From positions 930,001-994,000 of the forward strand of contig SAXG01000002.1 in assembly GCA_012932865.1 (NCBI GenBank): a DNA stretch of 64,000 bases, given 5' to 3'. The position numbers and the translations under genes were made by a program. The DNA is from Amylostereum areolatum. Taxonomy: Eukaryota; Basidiomycota; Agaricomycetes; Russulales; Stereaceae. The notes under the pieces are model-generated. The model did no database searches and had not been told where the DNA came from. It saw nothing but the letters and a program-made list of their open reading frames with translations. Below, piece by piece: positions 47,186 to 60,602 of this stretch (the stretch's first letter is position 1; each line of letters opens with the position of its first letter).

Positions 47186-50100
47186 TTAGGAATCCCAAAT
47201 AGCACCGTACGCCGGGATGCCTCGACTCATCATCCCGTATACTACTTTGCGAGTGAGCTTGGGGTTTGAGATAATACAGACCGCCTCCGCGTTGGACTCT
47301 TGCACTAGTCGAAACGTCAATTTTACCATGTCAGGTTTACCATGCGTGCGAGTGTCTGGCGGGGAAGTCAGCAGGCGCCATTGACAAAAAAAAAAGGCGA
47401 ACCGTAGATGACAGCATCGGGCGATGTTTCCAGGACGGAGTCTACCAGTTCGTCTCCGAACGTCTGTCTCACGTTCGGCGCCGTCCACAAGAGTCGGATT
47501 TTCGTCGCGCCTGTAAATTTTGCAAACGCGCACGGAGCCACGCAAGGCCCGATCCCTGAGCCGGTCGCTACCAAGACTATTCGCTTGAATAAGGGTACGA
47601 TGCGTAAAACTCCAAGGGTTGGAACGCCTCGGACCCATAGCTCAGTGGGTGGATTGTCGATCTGCTTGGATGTCCAATCCCCGGCCCTCGAAACAACGAC
47701 CGAGTATCCAGATTTTTCAGGCACGGGTACGGTCGCGAAGCTGTGCCATTCAGTGAGAGGTTTGTCGGAGATTCTAGTGAAGCTGCCTGCGACCGGGGTG
47801 ACTGTTCGGGTAGACGTGAATGTCAGGATTGACGGACACGGATAATTAGTACATACCACCGTAATCAAAATGAAGGCGGACGGCATGGTTCGATAGCACA
47901 ACGGCACGGACGGGCACCTTCCTTAGTCGCACCCAGGGCAAGACGATGGACAGGCTCATGACCAGGATCAGCCAGAACGAGGGCGAGCGAATGGCGGCTT
48001 GTCCGAGTGTCTGCTTAGATTCGCGGTAGTCGTTGATCAGGATGACGAACTGCCGCAAAATGAATCAAGATGAAACGCTGGTAAGAAAAGGAGACTTACC
48101 AGAGCCCAGACGGAAGCTGTCGAGGTCCATCCCAGGAATCGATGCGTGGTCTCAAATTGGTTGTGGAACATCGTGCGGAAACGCGGATAAGCCAGCAATA
48201 GGATAACGCCGAGCAGACACAAGATCCAGTATGTGAGAACGACAACTGGGATTGATGCCTGCAACACGCGTAAGTCGATGTGAAAAAAAAGAGAACTATC
48301 AACCACTCTACCGGCCCGCCTGTCAGGACTTCTCTTGTGGCTTGAACAGTAAACAGGATGAGCCACATGAAACCGGCGACAGCGCACCCGGAGTGTACTG
48401 TACCAGTGTACCACGAAGTGTTAGAAAACGGACCGGTAGAAGCCTAGCAGAAAGCTTACAGCCGCCAATGTGATATACGCGGGCGCAAAAGCGACGAAAC
48501 CACAAAGGCCATCTACAAAGAACGTCAGATAAAGGAGATGAGTATATCGGCGGCATTCACGATTGGGGCACAGATGAGAAAGCTGTGAAAAACGCGTTGA
48601 TGACATGGTCCTGGCGCATAAGGATGGCGCAGAAGAGGTTTGCAACAACAACAAGCCCGACATGATCTGTTCTGATATTACCGCGAACAATGGTCCAGAT
48701 AAAGATGCCGACATTGGCAAGGAAGACCACGCCGAAGAGACGACGATATAGCGTGAAAATCTGATGGCGAAAGTTGCGGAAAATGTGGCCCTGCGTCTTC
48801 GGAGGTAGTTCGTCCTTGTCGTAATCCGCCCACGGCAGTGCCTTTTCTACGTCAGGATTGCCGACGGCAAGAGTCGATGTGGAAGAGCTCGTGCTGTCCA
48901 CACTGGGCTCAGATCCGTGAACGAAAGAGATGCGGTGGGCGGAAGGCGGGGGGTTCATGCTGGCCGATATGTCTGTCAAGACACCATACTTGACGCTGTC
49001 TTGGGTAGGTGGCATAGCGGGTTTCTCGTTGATTGGCCCGCTCTCACTGATCTTGTCCATCGCCAGCAGACGCAACGCGCGTTTATCGATTTTGCCATTA
49101 CTGCGAACAAATGAGCACTTCGTCCTTGCATATCTAAAGGAAGGTTCTTGCCCTGTGGTAGGAAATGCATCCAGCGCCATCATTTGAGTTGGTACGGCAT
49201 AGTATGGCTGAATTTTGGCAGCAGCGGCAAGAACGGCCTTGAGATCAACTGTGGCGGGCGTGATGAATCCCCAGAGCTGCGACTCGACTAGCAGCGCAGC
49301 AGCGACCGTGACACCATGGTATGCCTGGACGCGACCGGTAGGTCAGCTACTTTCTCCCATCGTTCATGAAGAGCGAATACCTCCATTGCCGCAGAGACCC
49401 CATCAAGCTCGACTCGGAATCCCTTGGTCGAGTGTCAGTTAGGATGTTTTGCAAGTCTGTACCTACACCGCTACCTTGACTTTGACTTGATCGTCGACAC
49501 GTCCAAGGTGATCCAGGGTCCCATCTTCACGCCAACGTCCCAGATCTCCCGTGTTGAACATGAGGGACCTGATCAAGTGTCATTCATAGTGAAAGCTTGG
49601 ACAGCAGACGACGCACCCGTCATTCACGAATGGATCTGGTTTGTACCGTTCACCGGTCTTCTCTGGCAGGTTAAGGTACCCGTTGGAGATGCCTGCCCCG
49701 CCAGCCCACATGATCCCAGCCTCCCCTATGGGAAGAGGCCGCATGTTCTCGTCCAAAATGTAAACGTTGTTGTTGGGCGTCGGGCGGCCGATAGTAACCT
49801 TGTTTCCCTTAATATGAAGTTGAACCGTGTTCACGATAGTAATCTAACGGGAAGGTTGATGGGAAAATGCATGATCCTTTTGTGCGTACTTACCTCAGTC
49901 GGACCGCATGAATTGTAGAATTGGGTTTGATCGGCCCAGGCGTCAGCCAAACCTGTGTAGCATGTAGGGGTTGCGGATATGTGTATATGAAGAGTAGAGC
50001 GCACTCTGCGGACAGGACCTCTCCCGCTGTCGCAATGTATTTGATGTTTGAGTAATCCTTTGGATCATGAGGAACTGACTCTGTTGTGAGACGCGAAATG

Positions 50101-51110
50101 CCTTTGACTAGATAGCTGTACTTACTCATCATCGACGGTGTCGCAATTACAACGTCTACCGTCTTCATTATTGCACGCCACTCCTTTGAAGATTTACCCC
50201 GGATACAGAGAGTACAGCCATTGCACATGGAACCAAGCGTTTCCTTCCCAGAATAACATGAGTCCGATTGGGAGGATACGGTATGATGGGAGACTTACCC
50301 AAGCGGCCATGTCAAATGCAATATTTAGTAGTTGTGACACGCGCATCCCGGGACGCATCCCCACATTTCCAGGGGAGAGACAGACAACTTCATACATGAC
50401 CTGTCAGCAGGAATGAAACATCGAAGTCGAGTCCGATGTGGACTCACGGTTGGTCACGTTGCCATGCCTAATCTCAACGCCCTTGGGTTTGCCCGTTGTA
50501 CCTGCACGCGTATCGCTAAGAACATAGTCAAAAAAAGAAAATAGCGAACGCACCAGAAGTGTAGATGATATACACAGGATCCAAGGTCGTCGAAACATCC
50601 TGCGGCTTGGCATAGACTTTGGCCACATCGCGAACGATGCAATTGTCAAGGACTACAACTGGAATGCCTTCTACACGTTGTCGGTATTCTTCGAACGCTA
50701 AGACGACAGCGCAGCCTGAGTCTAGAAGGACATGCTCCAGGGTAGATTGGGTAACAATGCTACCGTCCAGGGGGACGTAGGCGGCACCAGCTTTGAGCGT
50801 AGCCAGTATACCGATAACCATTTGAATGGATCGTTGTGCGAGCAAGCAGATCCGGGAGCCGCGAGTGACTCCTAAACCACGAAGTTGAGCGGCCAGGCGA
50901 TTGGCACTGTTGTCTAGCTGGCGATATGTGACCGACTCTCCCAGGTTATGTTCGACAGCAATAGCGTCTGGCTGGGCCGAGGCGTGGTACTCAAAGGCAT
51001 GGTGAACACATTGGAAAGGTGCCGCGGCCGACTCGCCAATGCCGAATTGAGTGAAAAGAATTTGGTCTTCGCGGGAGAGGTGTGAAATTGAAGAGAGCTG
51101 GGTGAGCATT
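47186..51110 (-). CDS. Adenylate-forming enzyme fused to TmpA-type membrane oxidoreductase (TmpB-like), copy 1
   Basis: The N-terminal half is an adenylation domain: [24 protein letters not shown] joined to [54 protein letters not shown] and NGKIDKRAL. No carrier-protein motif follows. After an S-rich linker come about six hydrophobic segments ([35 protein letters not shown]) and a flavin/NAD-type region, [20 protein letters not shown] then [12 protein letters not shown]. Aspergillus nidulans TmpA is a membrane oxidoreductase of this kind and TmpB carries an adenylation domain; both act in signals that trigger sporulation. The family assignment is recalled, and the substrate is unknown. A GC-AG intron (49101-49151) lies just before NGKIDK. 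The start is 51110. Confidence 0.8.
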
Positions 51111-52074
51111 GCGGGACCGTAAAAGTTGGAGAAATATAAATTAGTAAGAGGATCGCGACCAGGAAGAAGAATGGTAGAAGAGAAAAAAGTCGGATGAACG
51201 GTTGAAAAGAAACGATTGACAGTGCAAAGGAGGGGGGAAAGAAAATGGGATGGTGCGGCTTGTTCTCGGGTAACGCTTTTATACAGAAGACTGGCCCCGG
51301 CAATGCTGCCAAAGGCTGCATGCATTGCGCCGCCCGGCGGGTGAAATACCGTCGTAGCATGGAAACACGAGGCCTGAGGCCTGAGGATCGAACAAAATAT
51401 CAAAGATGCACGAAAAATATTCACCCTGTTGCCCAAAGGGTCCCAACAGCTTGGTCATGGAATCTGTTGAATCAGCTAGGTGGTGTCAAGTTGCGCTACG
51501 TATTGCAACTGACAGTACGTATCGAGTTAGTACGTTTCGGCGGCGACAACTTCGCTGGATTACTTGCTCTTCGCCGGTCCTTCAAGTTGGAGGTCTTTGG
51601 TCGGTGGCCTTGGCATAATTCCGGCATAATTGCAGCGCCAAAAGTTCATTCAACCTTGCGTCATGTGCATGAGGCCAAAAGGCGCTGCCATGGTGCCCGT
51701 ACCGCGACTTAAGGTCAAGTCTCGGCCCTCGGCGCTGTCGCCGAGGAGGGCGAGAATGGATGGTTCGTTTAGAAAGGTTGACATCAGTGAAGCCGCAAGC
51801 GCAGGGTTGGAAACGGCGCTCAAGCCCGTTTGCCTGATGTTCCTAGATACAAACTCTTCAAGGGCAGACGACCACGATCTTCGGCTTCGGAAGCAGGGGT
51901 GGGCGATTGCATCATTGATAATTGATATCTATTATGCCGAAGGTCAGCACCGAGCGACGAGCGGAATGATGATGGCAGGATAATTACATGCACCAGCAAG
52001 ATAGACAGATGAAGCAAGTAGGTCAGGTAGCGCACAACAATAGACCAAGGGAAAAAACAACGTAAGCTAGAATA
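51111..52074. other. Intergenic, upstream of the TmpB-like gene
   Basis: About 960 bp between tandem minus-strand genes, including the TmpB-like promoter and the RAD50 3' flank. I saw no gene. The start-proximal 150 bp is purine-rich on the plus strand. Confidence 0.4.
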
Positions 52075-55000
52075 TTACCCAAATCGCTGCCGTTCGATCA
52101 TGGACTTCTGCCTCGAGTCCCTAGATATCCGCCTGTGTGAGGTCTCAGATCTCAGAAGGTATATTCAGCGGAATAACCGGCTCAGCTTACCAATAGTATT
52201 CCATAACGTCGCTTTGACCCAGTTTGCGCAAGAAATTCTCGTCGTGGGTGATGATGATAAGCTGGAAATTCGAATGGTTCTTGCGCTCGTTAATGATACT
52301 ATGGAGAGTTATGGACAGAGCAACGTGTTAGAACCGAGGGCAGGCTCACTCTACGAGACTTGCAGCCAAAGCGTCGATATTTTCGGTGTCAAGCGCGTTT
52401 GTTGGTTCATCCAGAGCAAGTATACCGCAATTTTGCCCGAAGGAATCGGATAGCGCGAGTCTGATAATGATAGAAGCCAACATCTTCTGGCCCGCCGAGC
52501 ACCTCCCCCGCATATCCATTTCTACTTGATCCTTGGTCATCACAACCTCGAGGGGACGTCAGGATCGTTGTGGGGACGAGCATAGAAACACTGACTCGAT
52601 AATTGTACGACCGCTTCGTCGCCCCGCCTTCGCTATCGGAGCGAATCTTGATACCGTCGATATCTGCCAAACAAAGGGAGTTACTGTATGTCTATGCACG
52701 GGTGACAGGTTAGCGGACCAGTTCCTTGATACGTTTTGTTCCAGAGATGGCGCATTGTGTCGTTGACTTCCTCCATCTTCAGTGAGTGATATTTCATAAT
52801 AGCGCTGGCCGGCAAAATGAGCGGATGAGGGTCTCAACAATTACTGAGACCAGTGTACATACTTGTCCAGTGCCTTCCCGTACTTCTCCAAGTCGTTATT
52901 GGCCATATCAGACATCTACAGGTTAACAGTATGCGACCGCTCATCGTCAAAAGCAAGGTGTTTCTACCTTGACTTTAACAAGCTGCTCGGTGTATTTCTT
53001 GTTGATATTCTTGAACTCCTTGAGGTCTTCTTCAAGATCCTTGAGCTGGTTTCTAGACGAGCTGAGTACTCCCCCGAGGTGGGCGTTCTAGATGGACATT
53101 CAAAACACGGGGACCAAATGAATGGACAAGTGAAAAGACTTACATGTCCTTGCAAGTTCGTCTCTTCCTGCTTCTTTATCGGATATTGAATGTCGAAGGT
53201 GCGTTTAGCCTTCGCCATCTCCTCCATATCGTGCATCTCAAGTTCTTGATCAGCAGTCGCGATGTCTCGGAGGAGCTTGCGAATCCGAAGGTTTTCCCGA
53301 AGACTGGCGAGAGATGCGCCTCCTTCATTGACTTCTTTCTCGATCTGCGCCTTGAGCTTACGTATGCGATCGAGCTCGACACCATGGTCGCTGATTTGAG
53401 ACTCGTAGCGCTCGATTTTCTCGGTACACTCTTGTAGCTTTCGCGCACGCTTCTCACGAATGTACCTGGAGAAATGTTCAAGGCGGCTGGCAGATAGTAG
53501 AGGCGAACTTTTGACTGACCGTTCGATACTTTTGTTGGCGTCCTCGAGTTTCCGAGTGCTGATGTTGAGAGTTTGTCTGGCCTCTTGAGCGACAGATAGT
53601 CTGTCGCTGCACTCCTTTTGGACCTGGCCATGCTCTCGCTCAAGAGCGTCAATAGGACCCTGTCCGTCCGCTATCTTACCATCGAGGTCCTACGGCGACT
53701 TTAGACCACGGGCTGAGATTCAGAACGTGACGATAGTTCGCACCTTGATGTTAGACGTAAGAGAAACGATGTCCTGTCGCATACGCCCTATATCCTTTTG
53801 GAGAGAGTCTTTCTCTCGAAGGCGGTTACGAAGTTCCTTCTCCTGTAGTTGCAGGGTATGCAATTCATTCTGATGTGTTCTGAGAGTGTTGTTTCTGCGT
53901 TCACGATCATTAACAGCTGTCTGTTTTTCGCGATCGATCGCACGCCTAGAATACAAAAAGGAATTAGAGAGGAAATACATGTCGGACGACACGCACAGTT
54001 CAGCTGACACCTCATCAAGATCTTGCTGGACGTCGTCGGGTGTTTTGGTGCTGCCCGTGGAAGAGAGGTCACTTTCTATTTGAGCTATGTCCTTCTTCAA
54101 TTGATTCAGGTCCAGGTGCAATCGCGACACGTTCGATGCCACCCCTCGCAGAGTAGCGAGGTCTTTCAGCTCCTTCTTGACAACAGCCACCTTGTCGTTA
54201 GCCTTCAGGGATACATTCACAATCAATACTCGATGGATGATGTAGAAGCGGAACGGGGCCAACTTGATTGGCCGTCTCTTCCAATTTGGAGAGAAGGGAT
54301 TTCTCCTCTTTGATTTTTCGCTGAAGATCTGGAATCTCAATATCGCGGATGTGGTCACGAGTGGCCTCGACAGAAACAAGTCCTTGCAGTCTGTCAACAT
54401 CAGCCTCACGCTCTCGGATTTCCACCTGGAGTTCGGCTTCTGAAGTCTTCTCCATCCTTTGCTTCAGTCCAACAACCTGACAGATAGGGGAGGGTGAACA
54501 ATTTCTCAGGCGATGTGTTACGAACGCACGGTTGCTTCCAAGTGAGCCAGCTCGCCGCGATTTAGATGCCGATCACAGACCACGCATTTCTCCTTGTCGC
54601 GTGCATTCCTGATGAAAAAGTCGTAGAGTGACTTGACTCCGCCACGTGAAGAAAATTCGCTACGGACAAGTCAATAAGCATGTATCTTAGTATAGGAAAG
54701 GTGTTTACTTTTTGACGTCGGAAAGGTCCACCTTCGCGTCAGAGAGTGCTTCTTCTACAGTAGTGTAATCGCCCAGCCCTTGCTTGATCCGCCGCTGAAG
54801 CTCTGCTCACAGCAACTCGTCAAAAATGATATTCAGGACCGAAGATTCCACTTGCCTTTCATTTCGGTTTCTTTGCCGACAAGTTGCTGTTGGAGAGTTG
54901 TCAACTTGGTCTCTACGTCATGAAGTTTCCTATCGGCGATCGCTGACGAGGCTTCCAACTCGCTGCATTCCTTCTCCTTTTCACTGAGGCAGGTGTGTGG

Positions 55001-57174
55001 TTGAGCGTTACGTCAAACAAGCAATCCGCAGAACTTACGAAGTGATGTGATCGAGCTTGCTCTCCATCGTCTCTGCGTTCGCATCTGCACCAACGAACTT
55101 GCGAAATTTGACGTTATTCAGTTGAAGGCTACGTAAGTATTAGCACGTGAGGCGACCAAAATGAAAACTCAGATGCATACAGCTTGTTCATCTCGCGCTC
55201 CTTTGAACCCTGCGAACTTTGATGGAGGCCAAGCTTCGCTCTCTGGTCGGCTTGCAGGCTGAGAGTTCGGATTTCCTGCGTGAACGCATCGCGTTTCGAT
55301 TCCAGCTCGCGTGTCTTGCCGTTGAGCTCTAACATACGTTCATCATATTTGGTTGACGCGATTTCCAGCTTCATCTTCTCGATTCGAGCCTCTTTCTCTT
55401 GGATATCTGCGATATGCGTCTCAAGTTCCCCCTCAACGGTCTCGGCGGCTTCAACCTTGGATTCCGCAACAGATATGTCGCTTTGCAGCTCCGACTGTGA
55501 TATACAGGTTCATGTCAGAGAGAAGTAGGGCAAATCACAAAGAATGCGTACGATGCGTTCACGATTGGTAGTCCTCTGGTGCTCAAACCCTTTCAGCTCG
55601 GTGTGAAGTTGCCGTGATTTGGAGACATATTCGGCTTCTTTGGCCCTATTCTCCTCCTAGGATAGATGTGTTTCAGTGCGTTCACGGAAGGGAAACCTAT
55701 GGATACCTGAATGCGCTCAGTTTCCACAGTCTTCTGACGCTGCAGCGTGTCTAACCGCGAAGTGAAATCGGTGACTTGATCTCGGTCCAAGGGACTAGCT
55801 TCGAACCCTCGAATACCATGAAGGGACGCAAGTTCACGGACTAAATTCTCGCGCTCAGTCATACGGGTTTCTTGCGCCTACGAACGTTGTGAGTGAATTG
55901 ACATCTGACAAACACGATGGTACGCACCTTTGCCTCTGCAGCTAGCTGGCCATGTTCGTTGATCAGCTCAACATGCCTGCGGCGAGCGGAAATCAGTTCG
56001 GCATCGGCATCCTCTTCCTTGGCTTCATGTTCGCGTAAGAGGCGCTTTTGCTTTGCTATGTGCTCGTTAAAGTTCGTCAGACGTTGCTGTAGTTCATCGT
56101 CCGTGTCTGTAACCGGTTTAGTCACGTGGGCGAAGGCAGTATACGCATGAAGAACTTGCCGGAGACCTCCTGAACGTTTGCTCTAGCTTCTTTGAGATCT
56201 TCCAAGTAGCGCTCTTTCGCCTCCTGTAAGTTTTGAACGCGTACATATGCTTCCCTGAATGTCGTCGATCTCTCGAAAAACTTTTGATTCGACTTTATGA
56301 GTTCCTCGAGTTTTTGTTTCGTGTCCTCATGTTCAATTTCCTTCGAGGCGATGTTGGAGGCCAGATCCGATATCCGGTTCTTAATCTTGTCCGCCTGCCC
56401 TTTCTGGTGCGAGAGTAGCTCAAGACGTTCTTTCTCAGCTTTGAGCTCGGCGACGCGATCTTTTCTGAGAGACTTGATAGAATCAAGGGCCTTCGTGTAC
56501 CTGAAATCGCCGCAAGATGAGCAATTGTGTGTATATCAAATCGTATGGCCTACTTTGTCGCCTCGAAGATGTCATCGAACTTTTTCTTGAGTGCAGCTGG
56601 TTCAGCCAAGGGCCAGTAAGAATCTTCTTGGTGGCAGAATATGACGTTCTCCAACACGGCCCTCGAGACACCCAGCAGATGTGGGATCTCTGTATCCATT
56701 TCCGCGCACTTGGTCGAGATAACTCCCCGCTAAGACCGCAACACAATATTAGGAGATATTCGACGTCGGACATGCCACTGAACACACCTTTCCGCCCTTC
56801 TCCAAGTTAGCGTTTGCTAACCCCAAGATGCTTTCAAGCGTCTTCATGGTCATTGCTCCGTTCTTCTTCATGGTTACAGAGAGGTTCCGCACGGCGAGCA
56901 TTTCAGTCCCGTTGGCGGCCTGGAAGCGAAGCTTGACTTGAGCCTTCACCTCCTTCTCATTAGCCATCTTGGGGTCGTGGACGAAGGCGCCGCCGCGAGT
57001 TCCGGGGGGTTGGTCACCAGTGGTAGCATATTTGAGACATTCGATTATGGTCGTCTTTCCACTACCGTTGTGGCCGACAATGACAGTGACAGGCGAGAAA
57101 AACTGGATGACGGCAATCTGTTTGTCATCGAAGGACCTCACACCGCGAATAGCGAGCTTGTCGAGGTGACTCAT
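52075..57174 (-). CDS. RAD50: DNA repair ATPase Rad50
   Basis: Rad50 is the SMC-like ATPase of the MRN/MRX complex, which tethers and processes broken DNA ends. The start at 57174 ([17 protein letters not shown]) leads to the Walker A motif [17 protein letters not shown]. Long coiled coils follow, interrupted at 54575-54586 by the zinc hook CVVC ([10 protein letters not shown]). The second coil leads to the signature [19 protein letters not shown] and Walker [14 protein letters not shown], then [16 protein letters not shown] and the ending [10 protein letters not shown] (stop 52075). The length is normal. Around twenty short introns split the gene; not every exon between 54.4 and 55.1 kb was placed. 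It is divergent from the peptidase gene, with about 220 bp between starts. Confidence 0.95.
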
Positions 57175-57397
57175 GGAAGAAGAAGTGGATTTCCGATGAA
57201 TAAGGTGGCGGCAGTCGTTGAATACAGGAAATTTAGTGGTATAGATGGGGGTACCGGTCTGAAGACCAAGAAGCAATGAACGCTACTCGCGAGTCAACGC
57301 GACGCGATATGTCACAGTCACGTGATCATGACGATGTCGGCGCCGACAATAGACTTAGTGACACTGACAGGGACCAGGGTACCTTGGCTTGCCACTC

Positions 57398-60300
57398 ATG
57401 TTGACGACTCGACAGGTGGCTCGCCATGGCATACGGTATTACCCTCGCCGCCGCACAATACTCAGCGTTAGTGTTGGTGCACTCGCGCTTGGGTGCGCCA
57501 CGCAGCTGTCCGGCTCGAGCATGGCGCGAAGATCGATGCCGGCTCTATATGGCTTGGGCCATGTGACGCACATGGGGAGCCGATTCTCATCGTCCATCTC
57601 AAGCCTCTTCGACTTCGGCATCGACACATCCCATCCCATGGCTTCTCTCACTCCCCCGCAGCCCGCGCCCAGGTGGACCCATTCTGCGGAGGAAATAACA
57701 CGTTTGACGAAGGAGGCAATCGAGACTGCCCGCGTGTTGCAGGACAGAATCGGCAAGCTTGCACCTGAAGACTGCACACTCGAATCGGCACGTCCACTAC
57801 TCTTATAGCATCCGCATAAACTAAAGATCGTCTCGCCCCTAGGTCTTCGTGAGCACACCATCCGAATGACCGCACGGCGAGTCACAGCTGATCATCATTT
57901 ACAGCAAGCTCTGGCGAACGGCGAAGCCGTCCTCGACAACGTTACAGAACCGTTGTGTTTCTACCAGAACGTTTCTCCTTCTAAAGACCTCCGCGACGCC
58001 TCCAATGAGGCTGAAGTTGTACTTCGTGATTTCGGCGTCGAATCCTCCATGCGCCCTGATGTATACGCCGCCAAGGTGGCTGCCCAAAAGAATATACAAG
58101 CCTCGAATCAGTCCCTTACCCCGGAGGAGCAAAGGCTTGTGGACAAGATGATCATGGATGGCAAACGTGCCGGATTAGCCCTCGCAGAGAACCAGCGTAA
58201 TGAGCTCAAGCAATTGAAGAAAGCGCTCTCACAGATAACATTGGAATTTAGCGTAGGCCTCTATCTGCTTGTCCCCTGAATTCCGAGCCCGGCCTGACCA
58301 CCTTGTCGTAGAAAAATGCCAATGAAGAGAACGTAAGGCCTTCTCTATCATTATATATAGTGATGTCTGCCTGACCCAACGACAGGGTTTCGTGAGCTTT
58401 ACCCTTGATGAATTGAAGGGTGTTCCTTCGGATGTTATCTCGGGCTTTACGAAGCGCACAGAAGGCGACAAAGTGCTCTATGATGTTACCCACAAGACCC
58501 CCGACATTTTTCCTGTGGTATGTACCATTGCCATCAACTCGTCCCAGCTTCAATCCAATTCAATCCCGTTTCTAGTTCAAGTATGCGGAAGATCCTGAGA
58601 CGCGACGACGTGCGCATGAAAGCTACGAAGCCAGGCTCGCTGTCAATGTTCCCCTTTTGGAGAAGGCGCTCGACCTCCGCCGACAAATCGCAGCGCTGCT
58701 TGGGTATGATACTTGGGCGGATTATGTTACTGAAGAGAAAATGGTGAAAAGTGGGAACAACGTACAGGCTGTAAGTTCAAATTCAAGTTGATCAAATGTG
58801 GGATGTACTCATGGTCTACCTAGTTCCTCGACGACCTCGAGCAGCGTTTGCGTCCACTGGGCGTTAAAGAACGCGAAATTCTCCTTGGGCTCAAGGCGGC
58901 GGAGCACAAGGCTCGTGGCATCCCCTTCGATGGCGAATTCGTGAGGAGATTTATGTGCTTTATACAATTGTCACTCATAACCGCTTCAGATGATCTGGGA
59001 CTACCGATATTATGACCGCAAGTATGTCGAGAAAACCCTCGATCTAGACGACGCGCTCGTGAAGGAGTACTTCCCTGTTTCTACTGTTGTACCGACCATC
59101 CTCGAAATTTATCAAAATCTCCTGGGTGTCCGCTTCGAAGAGCTCAAACAGGAAACGTGGCATACCGATGTTCAAATGTTCGCAGTCTGGGAGAAAGATG
59201 CCAAGGATGAAAGTGCATTTGTTGGATACTGTTACCTGGACCTCTTTCCGCGCGGTATGTGTACCTCTTACCAAGATTATTGTGTGGCATTGAATGACAT
59301 TGATCAGCGTCGAAATATGGCCATGCAGCAGTATGGCCCCTGTTGCAAGGATATACGCATCCGTCGGGCAAGCGTCACTACCCACTCACAGCAATGGTGG
59401 CCAACTTGGCCAAACCAACACCTGATCGCCCCGCGCTGATGCGCCACGACGACGTCGTAACTTTCTTCCACGAGATGGGACACGTCTTCCACGGTTTACT
59501 CAGCAAGACTAAGTTCTCTCGATTCCACGGAACCAGGTGAGCTCATTTCAAGCGGGTGGCAACAGTGGGTCTGACGTTTGCCCAGTGTTGCAAGGGACTT
59601 CGTCGAAGCTCCGTCGCAAATGTTAGAAAATTGGTAGGGCTTCGTGACGCACATTGGAGCCGTCGTTAACGTGACCTGCCCAGGTGCTGGGAGCCAAAAG
59701 TACTGGAGAAGATGTCCAGCCACTACGAGAAGAAGACCCCATTGGATGCCGACCTCATCGAGAAAATCGTGAAAAGGTGAGCCTCTCACGGCTAGTAACG
59801 TCTTCCGACATGACCCATGTTCATATAGCCGCTACGTTAACGTTGGCCTGTTCTACCTACGCCAGCTCTTCTTTGCCAAGTTTGACCTGAAAGTGCATAC
59901 AGACAAAGGTGAGCACCGCCCTTCCTGATGAGCTGTTCTGCCTTGACGTTCGAACAGATGCGGCTGACTACACTGCACTATGGAACGATCTTCGGGAGTC
60001 CATCTCGCTCGTGAAAGGTGGAAAGCCTGGCCCTGGACAGGGTAGCTTCGGCCACATCGTTGGTGGCTACGACGCCGGTTACTATGGGTGCGGTTTGCTT
60101 ATTCCACCTCTACTCTGTCCTTAATAACGTATTGTTCTAGTTATACGTACTCCCTCGTCTTTGCAGCTGACATGTACGCCACGGTATTCAAGACAGATCC
60201 CCTGGATCCGGCCCTCGGGCGACGTTATCGGGATAGTATCCTGCAGCCGGGGGGGAGCAGGGAAGAGACGGATTCGTTGCAGGTTTGTGAATGCTTGTCG

Positions 60301-60414
60301 TGTAACCGTAAGGGCTTACTTTAACCTGCTTTCTAGGAATTTTTGGGTCGTCCGGCCAATTCAGATGCGTTCTTGAAGGAGTTGTTTGGTTCAGAGGCAA
60401 AGTCTAGTTTATGA
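57398..60414 (+). CDS. PRD1: M3-family oligopeptidase (thimet/saccharolysin type)
   Basis: This zinc metallopeptidase cleaves short peptides. The first ATG (57398) gives a basic, hydrophobic leader (MLTTRQVARHGIRYYPRRR) suited to mitochondrial import. An ATG at 57638 (MASLTPPQPAPRW) would give a cytosolic form. The body shows PLCFYQNVSPSKDLRDASNE, FTLDELKGVPSDVISGF, YGHAAVWPLLQGYTHPSGKR and the zinc site VTFFHEMGHVFHGLLS (HExxH). Then SVARDFVEAPSQMLENW (third ligand Glu), GSFGHIVGGYDAGYYG, YTYSLVFAADMYA and GRPANSDAFLKELFG, with a stop at 60412-60414. Many short introns are present; the join before ASKYGH (donor near 59255) was checked. A join near 57788-57841 may use a GC donor. Confidence 0.92.
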
Positions 60415-60602
60415 AACATCCCAGGAGGGTCAAGCGAGACGCCGATCCATAGCGGGCGCCGCACTGCATATTGTGATAAATTTTATCAACGTGAATAACC
60501 TTCCGATACGTCTCTCCGGGATGAGGTCGACTGGCGGAACCGCACGTACTCGCTATCGCTATCGTTAACGCGTGGATTGGATGGTTTGCGATTCAGTGGG
60601 CA

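Noticed and set aside
47630..47700. tRNA-like stretch with an A-box match (TAGCTCAGTGGGT) on the plus strand
   Set aside because: It lies inside the well-supported minus-strand TmpB-like coding region (TELWVRG), has no proper B box, and the acceptor and T stems do not pair.
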